Of a DNA stretch of 42,345 bases, positions 23,192-32,440 are shown piece after piece. The notes beneath the pieces are model-generated. The model was not told where the DNA came from and did no database searches. It saw only the letters and a program-made list of their open reading frames with translations. The position numbers were made by a program, and so were the translations under genes. Each line of letters opens with the position of its first letter. The first letter of the stretch is position 1. The stretch comes from a virus. The stretch covers positions 1 through 42,345 of the IMG/VR virus record IMGVR_UViG_3300020467_000012, one strand, 5' to 3'.

Positions 23192-26100
23192 TTACCTCAA
23201 TGGATTATTAAATGAATTTAAAACTGCTGCAGTAGTTTTAATCAAAGCACCAAACATACCACCAGGAGCTTGAGCACTACCCTTACCAGGTGCATTACCT
23301 GATGTCCTCTTAACAATAGTAGTAACAGTTTGTTGTGCTCCAGATATATATGCTCTAGTTTGTGCGTTGGATTGTTCAACAGCACCTAAAGTTGTTTGAA
23401 CTATTTCTCTAGTTCTAGAATTAATCTCAGCTCTTGCCCTATTCCTTTCTCTTGTTGCTCTTTCAACCTTTGCTTGGTCATCTCTCTTTGCCTGTGATCT
23501 CTTTACATTTGATACATTACCTCGTTTTTGACCACCACCTCCTCGTTGATCACCACGAGGTCCGCCACCAAATACATTAGTTAACATATCAAATAAACCA
23601 CCACCACTCTTACCACCCATCATCTCTTGAGCACCACCACCCAATCCACCAAATAAACCACCACCTATTTGTCCAGTCTTCTTAGTATAAGCACTACCAG
23701 CTTTCTTAAGTTCATTCTTATCACCCAAACTAAGTGATTCTGGATTTAATAGTTTCTGGAATATTCCACTCTGCTTCTCAGAACCTGTCAAAAATCTAGC
23801 ATCTAGATTATCATTTCCAGCAGTATTAAAAGTATGATTCCCAAACTTAACTTGATTAACATCCTGAGATGGATCATAAGTAGCACCTGCAGAATAATTA
23901 CGGAATCCAGTTGCAGACATCAGTTTCATTAATTTTCTTTCATCAATACCACCAGTAGTCAAAATACCTTTCAGTCTTTCATGACTCTTTGCAATACCAA
24001 TAGCTCTATCAGCAAGACCTAATTCAGCAGGAGTAAACTTCTTGTCAATAGCACCATTTTGGACAGGAGAATATTGACCAGGTGCAGTAATAATATCCTG
24101 AAGAGATCCACTCTTTGCCATAAATGTTCCTGGATTGCCAGTTTCTTCAATAATAGCCTGTCTATTCAAAACAGATCTTGCCACCATTGCCATACCACCC
24201 AATCCTTCACCTCTAGCTTCCGCAAGAATTAATTTTTTAAACAACTCACGACTAGGATCTTCTGTTTTCTGTCCCTTCTTCTTCTTTTCAGCTACTTTCT
24301 TATTTAATGCCTTATCAGATATACCAGTAAATTTAGGAATACTTCTTGAAGTAGGAAGATGTAAAGCAGGTCCAAATTTACCACCATATTGGAACTGTGC
24401 TGCATTATTAGTACCATATCCAGGCGGAAACTCACCATGCTCCAGAATATATCTCTTCAATTGCATCTTATTAATAGTATTACCCATACTGGTCTGATCA
24501 GATACTTTATGATCTCTATCTTTTGCTAATCCAAACCAATTACCAAGTGTCTCAAATATACCACCTCCTTTCAACTTTTTAATACCAAGATCTTGAAGAT
24601 TGAATCCCATCCTCTTTGCTTTTTCTGCTTGCTTTGAAGTTATAAATGGATCTCTTCTTGTAGCAAAATTATCAAGTGGTATAACATATCCAGAACCATC
24701 ACCTTTAGTAGCAACATATTCTGTACCGTGACCTATAAAGGAAGGTGGTAATGATGGATGTAGAGAGACAGGATATCCAGAATTAGGTCCAGTTATTATA
24801 CCACTACCCATATCTCCTCTAACACCACCACCCATCTCACGTTTATCTTTATTCCAGAAACTAAACCCTTCCTTCATACTATCCCAAAAACTCTTAGTAT
24901 CCTTTTCCTGGAATCCCTTTTCAAAAGCTTTAAAACTACCAATAGCCTTATTAGTAGATTCTTGAATAGCATTTTCCTCACCAGTTAGAGAACCAAAAAT
25001 ACTAGAAACAGCACGAATAACATTAAATTTATGCTCATCACCAGCAGCATCCTTATCATAAGAATACTTTCTCTGCATATCCTTCATTGTACTATTTGCT
25101 AAGTCATTAGCAGCAGTCCAACCAGTAATCTCTGCTAGAAGACTCTTATTCTTATCATAAGCCTTATCATCATCAGATTTCCCTCCAAGAGTTTCTTTAA
25201 GTTTTCCAGGTAAATCTGTAATAGCCTTCCACCAAGGCTCTTTTTTCATCTGATCAGCTTTATTTTTTACCTTATCTGGTACTTGATCCTGATCTTTTAA
25301 TTTTATTTCTCCTTCTCTCCAATTAAGATTCTGATGGGAATCGTATACTCCATCATTTGTTAAATCTTCACCATAACGCTGAGTTGACATTGCAGCATCA
25401 ATAGATCTTTGATTCTTCTCAAGTTCTCCTACAGCATCCTTATCACCTGACTTTGCATAATGACCTCTAGTACTTTCATCATAACCCTCATCACCAGGTA
25501 AATTTCCAGAGGCATCCATTTCAGATTCTAGAGTACCCTCAGCAGTCTTACGTGGGAATAAAAGTTCCATTGCTGCCCACAACGCACTAGCACCAATAAA
25601 TCCACCAAGGAACCATTTCCCAGCTCTACCACCAGTCATCATAAGACGACCTTTCCTCTTTAAGAGCATTGATTTAGTTGCTCTACCTCTCCTATCAAAT
25701 AACTGCCAAACTCTCATAAAGTCGCCAATTATCTTCCACGGTTGGGTAAGATATCTAATTGCTAAAAATGCTCCTGCAAATTTAAGCCATATACTCACAA
25801 ATGACTTTATTTTTGTCCAAGGATCTGTTTCATCACTAAGAAGATTATACAGATCATCAACCATCCCAACAACTTGAGCACTAACAAACTTAGCAATAGC
25901 ACTAAAAATCTTATGTAATTTAATAAGAGTCTCCTCAATCTTATCATGATTTTTAGGATCACCCAACCATTTCAACAATGGCCAAACAACCATCAACTTA
26001 AATAAGGATCCCAATAATCCCATAAGACTATCAAAGAATCCTGGTGCTTTAAATGATCTTACATTGTTGAAAAACTTTTTAAATTTATTTGGTTTTATCT

Positions 26101-26356
26101 TACTATCACTAGGTTTTATTGTCCTTAATTCTTTCCTTCTTTCTTCTAATCTATCTTCTTCAATATTTTTGAGTTCTACTAAAGTAGTAATACATCCATT
26201 CAATACACTACCAATATTATTGATAGCCATTGTATTGAGATTGATAGTAGATACTAATTTATTCTCAGATTCAGCCTTAGTACCAACTCCTTTTCCTGTC
26301 GATTGTTTTTCAACATCGATAAACTTATACATGTTTATCTTTACAGTTTTTGCCAT
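23192..26356 (-). CDS. Tail protein with SleB-type cell wall hydrolase domain, 1054 residues
   Basis: The N-terminal 100-260 contains hydrophobic and amphipathic segments (FFDSLMGLLGSLFKLMVVWPLLKWLGDP) shared with the next gene upstream. Residues about 704-850 match Hydrolase_2/SleB (PF07486): LILAEARGEGLGGMAMVARSVLNR with the likely catalytic Glu713, and FGNHTFNTAGND near 840. SleB-type enzymes cleave peptidoglycan. The C-terminal 895-945 is Gly-rich and 950-990 is a highly charged helix. The domain would open the host wall during DNA injection, replacing the lysozyme missing from gp5. The gene lies between gp27 and the 1193-residue protein, directly abutting the latter. Tape-measure function is an alternative or additional role. 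Confidence 0.8.
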   Translation of the reverse strand: MAKTVKINMYKFIDVEKQSTGKGVGTKAESENKLVSTINLNTMAINNIGSVLNGCITTLVELKNIEEDRLEERRKELRTIKPSDSKIKPNKFKKFFNNVRSFKAPGFFDSLMGLLGSLFKLMVVWPLLKWLGDPKNHDKIEETLIKLHKIFSAIAKFVSAQVVGMVDDLYNLLSDETDPWTKIKSFVSIWLKFAGAFLAIRYLTQPWKIIGDFMRVWQLFDRRGRATKSMLLKRKGRLMMTGGRAGKWFLGGFIGASALWAAMELLFPRKTAEGTLESEMDASGNLPGDEGYDESTRGHYAKSGDKDAVGELEKNQRSIDAAMSTQRYGEDLTNDGVYDSHQNLNWREGEIKLKDQDQVPDKVKNKADQMKKEPWWKAITDLPGKLKETLGGKSDDDKAYDKNKSLLAEITGWTAANDLANSTMKDMQRKYSYDKDAAGDEHKFNVIRAVSSIFGSLTGEENAIQESTNKAIGSFKAFEKGFQEKDTKSFWDSMKEGFSFWNKDKREMGGGVRGDMGSGIITGPNSGYPVSLHPSLPPSFIGHGTEYVATKGDGSGYVIPLDNFATRRDPFITSKQAEKAKRMGFNLQDLGIKKLKGGGIFETLGNWFGLAKDRDHKVSDQTSMGNTINKMQLKRYILEHGEFPPGYGTNNAAQFQYGGKFGPALHLPTSRSIPKFTGISDKALNKKVAEKKKKGQKTEDPSRELFKKLILAEARGEGLGGMAMVARSVLNRQAIIEETGNPGTFMAKSGSLQDIITAPGQYSPVQNGAIDKKFTPAELGLADRAIGIAKSHERLKGILTTGGIDERKLMKLMSATGFRNYSAGATYDPSQDVNQVKFGNHTFNTAGNDNLDARFLTGSEKQSGIFQKLLNPESLSLGDKNELKKAGSAYTKKTGQIGGGLFGGLGGGAQEMMGGKSGGGLFDMLTNVFGGGPRGDQRGGGGQKRGNVSNVKRSQAKRDDQAKVERATRERNRARAEINSRTREIVQTTLGAVEQSNAQTRAYISGAQQTVTTIVKRTSGNAPGKGSAQAPGGMFGALIKTTAAVLNSFNNPLR

Positions 26357-29300
26357 TTACCCAAAGCCTCCTGCCATTCTATTTAACAACCCTCTCATAC
26401 CACCAGCTGTTGATAATTGTTCACCAACACCTGAACTAGAATCAACTGGAACAGGGGTTGCTTGTAATTTTTCAACAATAATAGGTATTGGTATCATTTC
26501 AAGAGCAGTCTGTAAAGCATATTCAGTATCAATCTTTCCATCTCTAAATACCTCTCCAACTTGATCAACGACACCTAGAACTCTCTTATCAACACCTAAT
26601 TCAGGTGCTAATTCTCTCAATCCAGATGCCATATCACCACCATCAACAACACCCATCATTGCTTTATAAATTCCACCCAAACCATGTTTTTCTGCCATAC
26701 CAGATACAAATGCAGCAGGACTAAAACCACCACTCACCAGAGAGTTAACTCCAGGAAGAGTATCCAATCCAGGAATATTTGCTATTGCTGAAGTAACTCC
26801 TGGTACCATACCAAGAACTCCACTCAATCCAGCAGCATCTATCTGTGCTCCAAATGCTGCAAGACCTTGCTCAAAACCAGTACCTTCAATTGCAGCACCT
26901 AAAGCACCTCCCCAATTTCCTTGAATTAAAGCAGCAGATACTTTACCAACTTTAGTCTCCATGAATCCATCATAGATAGATTTTCCTTTTTCCCATATAT
27001 TACTAAATTTACTTCCAATATTATTATCAAACCATGTAGTAACTTTATTACCAATATTTGAAAATGTTTCAGGGAATATACCAGCACCAGTATTCCACAA
27101 AGATATTACTGCTGCTATAGGGTTACCGTTTGATAATGCTCTGAAAGTATTCATTCCACTAATTAAAGTTTGAATCCATTTATATTGTGGGAATATAATA
27201 GGTAATGCAATTGATAATACCTGACCCAATTGACTATTCATTATATCATTGGCAATATTACCAAGACCTTCGATACCATCACCAATCCATCCAGCAACTG
27301 TATCCACTGCACCAGCAACCCACTCAAAAGGTTTTTTAACAAAATCAATGATACCCTTAAAGAAGTTCGCTTGTGGAATCTTACCATATCCACTAATAGT
27401 CTGACCTTTATACGTGGATGACAACGAGCCACCTATTTGCTTATTGCCACCCCAGAATTTCCACCAAGGTTTCTTGGTTTCTTTCTTTTTGGGCATATTA
27501 ACCATATCATCAACATCACTGCTGATTGTTCCTAATATACCACTACTACTACCTTTCGATTTCGTTTCTTTATTACCACCACCCCAGAATTTCCACCAAG
27601 GTTTTTTCTTTTCTTCCTTTTTATCATCATCACTACCACCATCTTTACCATTACCATATCGACGTAACTTCTCTTGCATAGACATGTTATGGTATTTGGT
27701 ATATTCATCCATCGAAACTTCTTTTCCGTTTATATACCCTTTCCCTGTCTTAACATCAAATCTAGAACTAACTTTACTACTACTACTTACTTTCTGTGGA
27801 GTTGCAGTTTCAACCTTTTTCTCAGGATCATCTTCTTTACCAGTTCCAGCCCATCCAAGAAAATCCCACCAAGCTCTTTTCTTTTTCTCCTGTTGTTTTT
27901 TAATCTCCTTATCAGCATTAACCATATCAGTAGCATCACTACTGATTGTTCCTAATATACCACTACCACTGGCATCAACCTTATCATCATCAACATCCTT
28001 TCCAGCAAGTATTTTATCAACTTCCTTAGATTTCTTCTGAGCAGAAGGACCAATCTGACCAGTCATTCTATCTACTAAACCTGTTAAACCAGGTATAATC
28101 TGCATGAGACCGCCATCCTGTTCCCACTGCAGAATAGCTGGACCAATTCCAGGAAGAATTCTAGCAAGTAAGTATGCATCAAGAGCAGTTCCAAGTGCTA
28201 TCATTGGACCACCCCAAGTAGCACCAACACCAGTTGCAGTACTAATACCACCACCAATAGTTAACGCACCAGCTATTCCTTCTAATATTCCACCTATATT
28301 ATCACCACCATCAAATGCTACTTTACTGAAATAGAAATTACCTAAACCACCAATAAAAGGTAATGCAGCATTTAATCTTCTACCCCATCTTCCAGTAAAT
28401 TTTCCAAATGATCCCCAAGTTATACCCCTCTTCCCTAGTGCCTCGGTCATCTTGCGGATGAAAGGAACCTTATTAATTGCTCCTAATAACTTATTACCAG
28501 CACTACCAACTGCACCAATTACAGGTTTAATAAACTTTTTGTAAATTGGACCAAATATTTTAGATTTTAATCCCTTCTCAATCTTACCAGGAAGATGATA
28601 TATACGCTTTAAGTTTCTTCCAGCCCAACCACCAAACGCTCTAGCACCTCTTCCAGTGTTTCGTACAGCAGTATTAAACATCCCTCTTGCTCTCTTGGAT
28701 ATTTCTGTCCCAAGTTCCAGAGCACCCTTTACAACTTTACTATCTTTCAGACCCTTAATATTCTTCCATGTCTTACCAAGATTCGACTTAATACCATCAC
28801 CAATTTGTCCAGGAAGTTTCCTTAACTTTTCTCCTATTTTTAAATCATCAATCTTAGTTCTAAATGAATTGATAATTGGTTTTGTTTTTGCTCCAAACCA
28901 ATCCTTTGCTTTACCTGGAAACTCACGAATCCCTTTTGGAATTTTCCACTGCTTAGCCTTTAAAAGATCATCACCCCTTGCACCCTTCTTAAATAATCCC
29001 CTTAAACCTATTTGACCTCTACGGAGTAATCTTAACCTATCTCCAAAATTAGAAGTACCTTTAATAAATCTTCTATAAGAATCTGCAGCTCTTGTAACTG
29101 AAGTTTTCTTTTTCTTAAAGAACTGCCACCACTTACTTTGCTTCTTCTTAAATTTTATCTGATTTTTTCCTTTTGGTCCCCTTATTCTATTTGGTCCTTT
29201 CCCTCTACCAAAATCAGGAACCCTCCAATTCATTATAAAGTCTAACAGACCTACAATATCACCAATTAGTGCAAAAGGATTGAGTAAGTATCGTAAACTA

Positions 29301-29938
29301 ATAAAACCAAATAAAAGCTTACCTAAATTCTTAACTTGACCTATGAATCCTATAGGATTACCATCTTCATCCTTACCACTAATAAGACCTGTTAACCCAT
29401 CCAGTATATTATCACCAATTATCCACTTGGCAAAATCAAATAATTTCTGTACAACGAATACAAATTTTTCTACAAATACTTGTAATTTTTCCTTATTATC
29501 TGGATCTCCAACCCATTTTAATAGGTCTTGTATGACATAAAAACTAAGAAGTCTTACTATAAACTTAGCAATAGGACCCCAGAGTTCTCCCATCCAACCA
29601 AATATCTTACCAAATTTATTTTTCTCCTTCTTAGTCGGTTTTCGTACTTTTCCCTTCTTATCATCAGTCAGTTTTTGCATTTCTGCAAAATCTTCTGCTT
29701 CTTGGTCTCTCTCTCTTTGACTCTTTCTACGTGCTAATCTTTTTTCTAAAACATCAAGTTTAACATTAGATATAGCAATATCTCTTAACGACCCAGCTAA
29801 ACTTCCAACAGAAAATGCAGTAAGACCTAACCTATTTTTAGCATATATTCCTTTTCTGGCTGCAAGAACCGCAGGAGTTGCCTTACCAGATGCTCCAGTT
29901 ACACTGACTAATTTATAGGGGTTAACTTTAGTAGCCAC
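26357..29938 (-). CDS. Giant tail protein, 1193 residues, candidate tape measure
   Basis: It begins at GTG 29938 (MATKVNPYKLV) and overlaps gp51 by 11 bases. The N-terminal 110-240 (LLKWVGDPDNKEKL, then LRYLLNPFALIGDIVG) parallels the SleB-domain protein, so the two are paralogous there. Basic residues dominate 240-520. A hydrophobic glycine-rich zone spans 525-600, and a second lies after residue 850. The middle holds internal repeats: SGILGTISSD...DMVN at 659 and 799 and Trp-Trp boxes at 269, 690, 781 and 825. Basic, repetitive, partly hydrophobic and over 1000 residues is what one expects of a tape measure inside the tail tube. T4 gp29 has that role but resembles this too little to name it. 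Confidence 0.7.
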   Translation of the reverse strand: MATKVNPYKLVSVTGASGKATPAVLAARKGIYAKNRLGLTAFSVGSLAGSLRDIAISNVKLDVLEKRLARRKSQRERDQEAEDFAEMQKLTDDKKGKVRKPTKKEKNKFGKIFGWMGELWGPIAKFIVRLLSFYVIQDLLKWVGDPDNKEKLQVFVEKFVFVVQKLFDFAKWIIGDNILDGLTGLISGKDEDGNPIGFIGQVKNLGKLLFGFISLRYLLNPFALIGDIVGLLDFIMNWRVPDFGRGKGPNRIRGPKGKNQIKFKKKQSKWWQFFKKKKTSVTRAADSYRRFIKGTSNFGDRLRLLRRGQIGLRGLFKKGARGDDLLKAKQWKIPKGIREFPGKAKDWFGAKTKPIINSFRTKIDDLKIGEKLRKLPGQIGDGIKSNLGKTWKNIKGLKDSKVVKGALELGTEISKRARGMFNTAVRNTGRGARAFGGWAGRNLKRIYHLPGKIEKGLKSKIFGPIYKKFIKPVIGAVGSAGNKLLGAINKVPFIRKMTEALGKRGITWGSFGKFTGRWGRRLNAALPFIGGLGNFYFSKVAFDGGDNIGGILEGIAGALTIGGGISTATGVGATWGGPMIALGTALDAYLLARILPGIGPAILQWEQDGGLMQIIPGLTGLVDRMTGQIGPSAQKKSKEVDKILAGKDVDDDKVDASGSGILGTISSDATDMVNADKEIKKQQEKKKRAWWDFLGWAGTGKEDDPEKKVETATPQKVSSSSKVSSRFDVKTGKGYINGKEVSMDEYTKYHNMSMQEKLRRYGNGKDGGSDDDKKEEKKKPWWKFWGGGNKETKSKGSSSGILGTISSDVDDMVNMPKKKETKKPWWKFWGGNKQIGGSLSSTYKGQTISGYGKIPQANFFKGIIDFVKKPFEWVAGAVDTVAGWIGDGIEGLGNIANDIMNSQLGQVLSIALPIIFPQYKWIQTLISGMNTFRALSNGNPIAAVISLWNTGAGIFPETFSNIGNKVTTWFDNNIGSKFSNIWEKGKSIYDGFMETKVGKVSAALIQGNWGGALGAAIEGTGFEQGLAAFGAQIDAAGLSGVLGMVPGVTSAIANIPGLDTLPGVNSLVSGGFSPAAFVSGMAEKHGLGGIYKAMMGVVDGGDMASGLRELAPELGVDKRVLGVVDQVGEVFRDGKIDTEYALQTALEMIPIPIIVEKLQATPVPVDSSSGVGEQLSTAGGMRGLLNRMAGGFG
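27447..27602. repeat. Internal direct repeat (Trp-Trp box) in the giant tail gene
   Basis: CCACCCCAGAATTTCCACCA and the following AGGT occur exactly at 27447-27470 and 27579-27602, 132 bases apart. They encode the two KKPWWKFWGG boxes. Confidence 0.85.
27494..27967. repeat. Internal direct repeat (GILGTISSD box) in the giant tail gene
   Basis: The segments ending at 27547 and 27967 share a long near-identical stretch, including CTGATTGTTCCTAATATACC, exactly 420 bases apart. They encode the two SGILGTISSD...DMVN repeats. Confidence 0.8.
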
Positions 29939-30083
29939 CGTATTGTCTCTTCTCTGTTGCTTGTTGTGCCTTCATTCTTTTCTCTTCTTCCTTAAGGAAT
30001 CCGACCAAAAGATTCATATAAACTTCTTTCTCCCAAGGCATTAAATTATCAATTGTATCAATTGACCATTTATGATGATGCAT
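29928..30083 (-). CDS. gp51: Baseplate hub assembly catalyst, gp51-like
   Basis: A 51-residue product from ATG 30083 (MHHHKWSIDTIDNLMPWEKEVY) to TAA 29928. Cyanophage gp51 proteins are small and share the string MHHHKW, then MPWE-K-E-VY and a charged helix, from memory; T4 gp51 is much longer (249). Position next to gp26 supports the name: T4 gp51 is needed to assemble the baseplate hub but is not part of the finished particle. In-frame codons upstream (VNFSL) resemble an extended N-terminus, but no ATG, GTG or TTG is available in a sensible place, so I use 30083. It overlaps the giant tail gene by 11 bases. Confidence 0.68.
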   Translation of the reverse strand: MHHHKWSIDTIDNLMPWEKEVYMNLLVGFLKEEEKRMKAQQATEKRQYGGY

Positions 30084-30133
30084 TAAGGAGAAATTTACTT
30101 CATAATAAGTTTGGAGACTTGTATGGAGAAGAG

Positions 30134-30844
30134 CTATCCGAAAAAACTAGCTAGACCCTCAAGTACTACATCACTTTCGACCTTAGTTTTTGGATTAGTA
30201 ACCTTAACAGTATGAGACAGTTTAGGCATAGTTTCAAAGAAATTTTGAACCATCAGAAACTGCTTACTACTCAATTGATCAAAGAACTCAACTAACTCCT
30301 CTTCGGTACTATCAGAAGCTTCGTATACTTCTTCAGCATCAGAGATTTGTCTTACACATGAAGCAGCCATCTTAAATATTTGATCAACTCCAGGTTCTTC
30401 ACCCAAGAAATTCATCTTAACAAAATTATCCAAACTAGGATATCCCATAGTTAGAATAATCTCAGGACTAAGTTTTAGATCTGTTTTATGACCTTTTGTC
30501 TTAGTAACTTTTATCTCATTTAAAGGTATTTTAACCTCAACCTGAGTTTCGTTATCATCAGGACAAACAACGGACACATCAACAGCTTCACCAACAGATT
30601 TTGTACGAATCTGAAGAAAAACAAATTCAATGTCAAATGTAGGAAGATCATCAATATCATGAATATCAGTACATTCAGTAATGATAGTCTTAATAGCTCT
30701 AATAATATCGGCTTGATCTCCTGTTTCAGTTGCTAATAGCAACAATTTTTCTTCTTTGACTAAGAATGGTCTGTAATTCACAGTTCTGCCATCAGAAGGC
30801 AGTTTCAATTTGTACTTAGGTACATTCAGCTTTGGTAATGCCAT
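30134..30844 (-). CDS. gp26: Baseplate hub subunit gp26-like
   Basis: A 236-residue protein opening MALPKLNVPKYKLKLPSDG and YRPFLVKEEKLLLLATETGD. This start is characteristic of the T4 gp26 family of cyanophages (T4 baseplate hub family, PF12322-like). The middle has beta-rich blocks (DDLPTFDIEFVFLQIRTKSVG, then PLNEIKVTK) and the end a helical LSSKQFLMVQNFFETMP. Its job is hub assembly, linking the central spike complex to the rest of the baseplate. A late box lies 22 bases upstream. A gap of 50 bases separates it from gp51. Confidence 0.85.
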   Translation of the reverse strand: MALPKLNVPKYKLKLPSDGRTVNYRPFLVKEEKLLLLATETGDQADIIRAIKTIITECTDIHDIDDLPTFDIEFVFLQIRTKSVGEAVDVSVVCPDDNETQVEVKIPLNEIKVTKTKGHKTDLKLSPEIILTMGYPSLDNFVKMNFLGEEPGVDQIFKMAASCVRQISDAEEVYEASDSTEEELVEFFDQLSSKQFLMVQNFFETMPKLSHTVKVTNPKTKVESDVVLEGLASFFG

Positions 30845-30866
30845 ATAGAATTCAATTCAGTAATTA

Positions 30867-30873
30867 TATTTAT
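30867..30873 (-). promoter_or_regulatory. T4-type late promoter -10 (ATAAATA) for gp26
   Basis: Minus-strand ATAAATA in the gap between gp54 and gp26, 22 bases before the gp26 start. Confidence 0.65.
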
Positions 30874-30877
30874 GAGG

Positions 30878-31960
30878 CTAAGTGACTAGTAATTGATTAA
30901 CTGTACTTGCAATTCGATGCTGGAGAAGACTTGCATCATCCACTGCAGCATTAAATGAAGAATCACGAGGAATAGTAATATCCTTCCGAGGTCCAATTTC
31001 ATCCACTTTTGAAAATTGAGCAGGGAAAAACCTATATCTTTCAAAATAAAATCCAACCGTTAATGTCATAGATCTTGCACGGTCATTATTTAATTGTATA
31101 CCACCAATATTGTATGGAAACGCTTTCCACAACTGCCAACATCCAGTTAAAGAATATAATCTACTTGCAGCTATACTAGTATTTGCAGATCCACCAGTAG
31201 CTACATGATCGGCAAATCCATCTGGTAAATTTCCACCTGCTTTTCTTTCCCACTTATAAATTGATATTTTAGGAGAAACATAAAAATTATAAAATTCTGT
31301 ATATTGATTTGCATCTGGAGCCATTAATTGCAACCATCGTTCAAAGAAATTTCTTGTATGCTGATTTCTAGGCATTATAAAGGTTGCACTTATTTGACTA
31401 AATGCTTGTCCTGTAGCATATTTTTGAGCAGCACCAATATTAACCAAACCACCAGTTGTCGCTTGTCTACTAGGAACATTTACTGTTTGACAATAATAAT
31501 TTAAAGCATTTCTAAGATTTCCTAATTCAGCAACAAAATTTCCTCCAGGTTGTCCAACACTATTCTGAGTTACAGCTAAATTGTCGTCTGATTGAGCATT
31601 ATTGAATCCTATAACATTCTGTAATATAGGTGGTGTTGCTATATGAAAAGACCAAAGGTTTGTATATGAAGGGGTGTAATCTTCGTTTTTAAGAGAAAAA
31701 GAAACGAATTCATTTAGTTTTGGATACTGAGCAGCACCAGGTGAAGGAACTGAATCCTGTGTCACATCCCATGAAGAATTATTCAGACCCAAAGTATTAC
31801 CACTAGTAGCAGTACTGGAATTACTACCACCAGCAGTGCTATTTCCAGCTCCACCACCACCTGATGATCCACCGCCACCTCCACTGCCAGAACCATTGCC
31901 ACTAGAAACAACAGCAGCTACTGCTCCAACCAACGTTGCTAAAATTGCTAATCCAAACAT
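30878..31960 (-). CDS. gp54: Baseplate tail-tube initiator, gp54-like
   Basis: A 360-residue protein. Residues 1-20 are hydrophobic (MFGLAILATLVGAVAAVVSS), followed by a Ser/Gly linker to about 75. The rest lines up in order with T4 gp54: LWSFHIATPP; CQTVNVPSRQ; SATFIMPRNQHTRNFFERWLQLM; LTGCWQLWKAFPYNIGG; and SMTLTVGFYFERYRFF (T4: FTGCIPIS...FDVTFAYRVM). gp54 starts tail-tube polymerisation on the baseplate. I assign gp54 here and gp48 to the plus-strand gene, but the two are distant relatives and could be swapped in other annotations. Its start overlaps gp4's stop by one base. The hydrophobic N-terminus is unusual for a baseplate protein. Confidence 0.75.
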   Translation of the reverse strand: MFGLAILATLVGAVAAVVSSGNGSGSGGGGGSSGGGGAGNSTAGGSNSSTATSGNTLGLNNSSWDVTQDSVPSPGAAQYPKLNEFVSFSLKNEDYTPSYTNLWSFHIATPPILQNVIGFNNAQSDDNLAVTQNSVGQPGGNFVAELGNLRNALNYYCQTVNVPSRQATTGGLVNIGAAQKYATGQAFSQISATFIMPRNQHTRNFFERWLQLMAPDANQYTEFYNFYVSPKISIYKWERKAGGNLPDGFADHVATGGSANTSIAASRLYSLTGCWQLWKAFPYNIGGIQLNNDRARSMTLTVGFYFERYRFFPAQFSKVDEIGPRKDITIPRDSSFNAAVDDASLLQHRIASTVNQLLVT

Positions 31961-32397
31961 TAGACTTTTAACTCCCTTTCGGTAATTATTTTAAAAATCA
32001 ATCCCCTATCTTTACAAAAATCATCTGCTGCATGCCATTTTGCTTTATTAATAGCATAGGTAAGAACTTCAGTAATATAAGTTCTTTTACCCCTTGCAGA
32101 CTTTCTCATTACAGGTTCTTTTGTTTCCCTTTCGGGTTTAACTTCGATAATATACTTTTGACCACCCATTTTCATATAAAAATCAGGTACATAACGATGA
32201 ACTCTTCCGTCAGATGGTTTAATGTAAGGAATTTTTATTTCCTCACTACCCCATTCAGTGACATGGGGAGTTCTCTCACAAAATAACATGAATTTAAGTT
32301 CCCAAGATGACCTATACCATACATTATTTGGGTCACCCCTATACTTTGAAGGTCGTGTTAATTTATAACGACCCTGTTTATATCGTTTAGACCGCAT
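31960..32397 (-). CDS. gp4: Head completion protein gp4-like with nuclease-type fold
   Basis: A 145-residue basic protein, similar in size to T4 gp4 (150), which completes filled heads so that tails can attach. It has the PD-(D/E)XK layout seen in TnsA-like nucleases: W32-E33-L, RYVPDFY with P71-D72, IIEVKPE with E85-V-K87, and a following helix (INKAKWHAADDF). The nuclease residues look intact, so it may trim or hold DNA ends at the portal. It is the first gene of the minus-strand hub operon, with a late box 24 bases upstream, and it diverges from gp48. Confidence 0.85.
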   Translation of the reverse strand: MRSKRYKQGRYKLTRPSKYRGDPNNVWYRSSWELKFMLFCERTPHVTEWGSEEIKIPYIKPSDGRVHRYVPDFYMKMGGQKYIIEVKPERETKEPVMRKSARGKRTYITEVLTYAINKAKWHAADDFCKDRGLIFKIITERELKV

Positions 32398-32402
32398 AAA
32401 TA
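32396..32402 (+). promoter_or_regulatory. T4-type late promoter -10 (ATAAATA), plus strand, for gp48
   Basis: ATAAATA lies 38 bases before the gp48 ATG and overlaps the start codon of gp4 on the other strand. Its facing partner is at 32422-32428. Confidence 0.6.
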
Positions 32403-32421
32403 AAATATATGATCACTATAA

Positions 32422-32428
32422 TATTTAG
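32422..32428 (-). promoter_or_regulatory. T4-type late promoter -10 (CTAAATA), minus strand, for gp4
   Basis: Minus-strand CTAAATA lies 24 bases before the gp4 start. The two late boxes face each other across 19 bases, so the transcripts overlap at their 5' ends. Confidence 0.62.
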
Positions 32429-32440
32429 CGTAGTAAACTA

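Noticed and set aside
26064-28040. Plus-strand frames of 60-208 residues inside the giant tail genes
   Set aside because: They lie wholly within well-supported minus-strand genes, have hydrophobic Ser/Leu/Pro-rich shadow composition and no late box or ribosome binding site.
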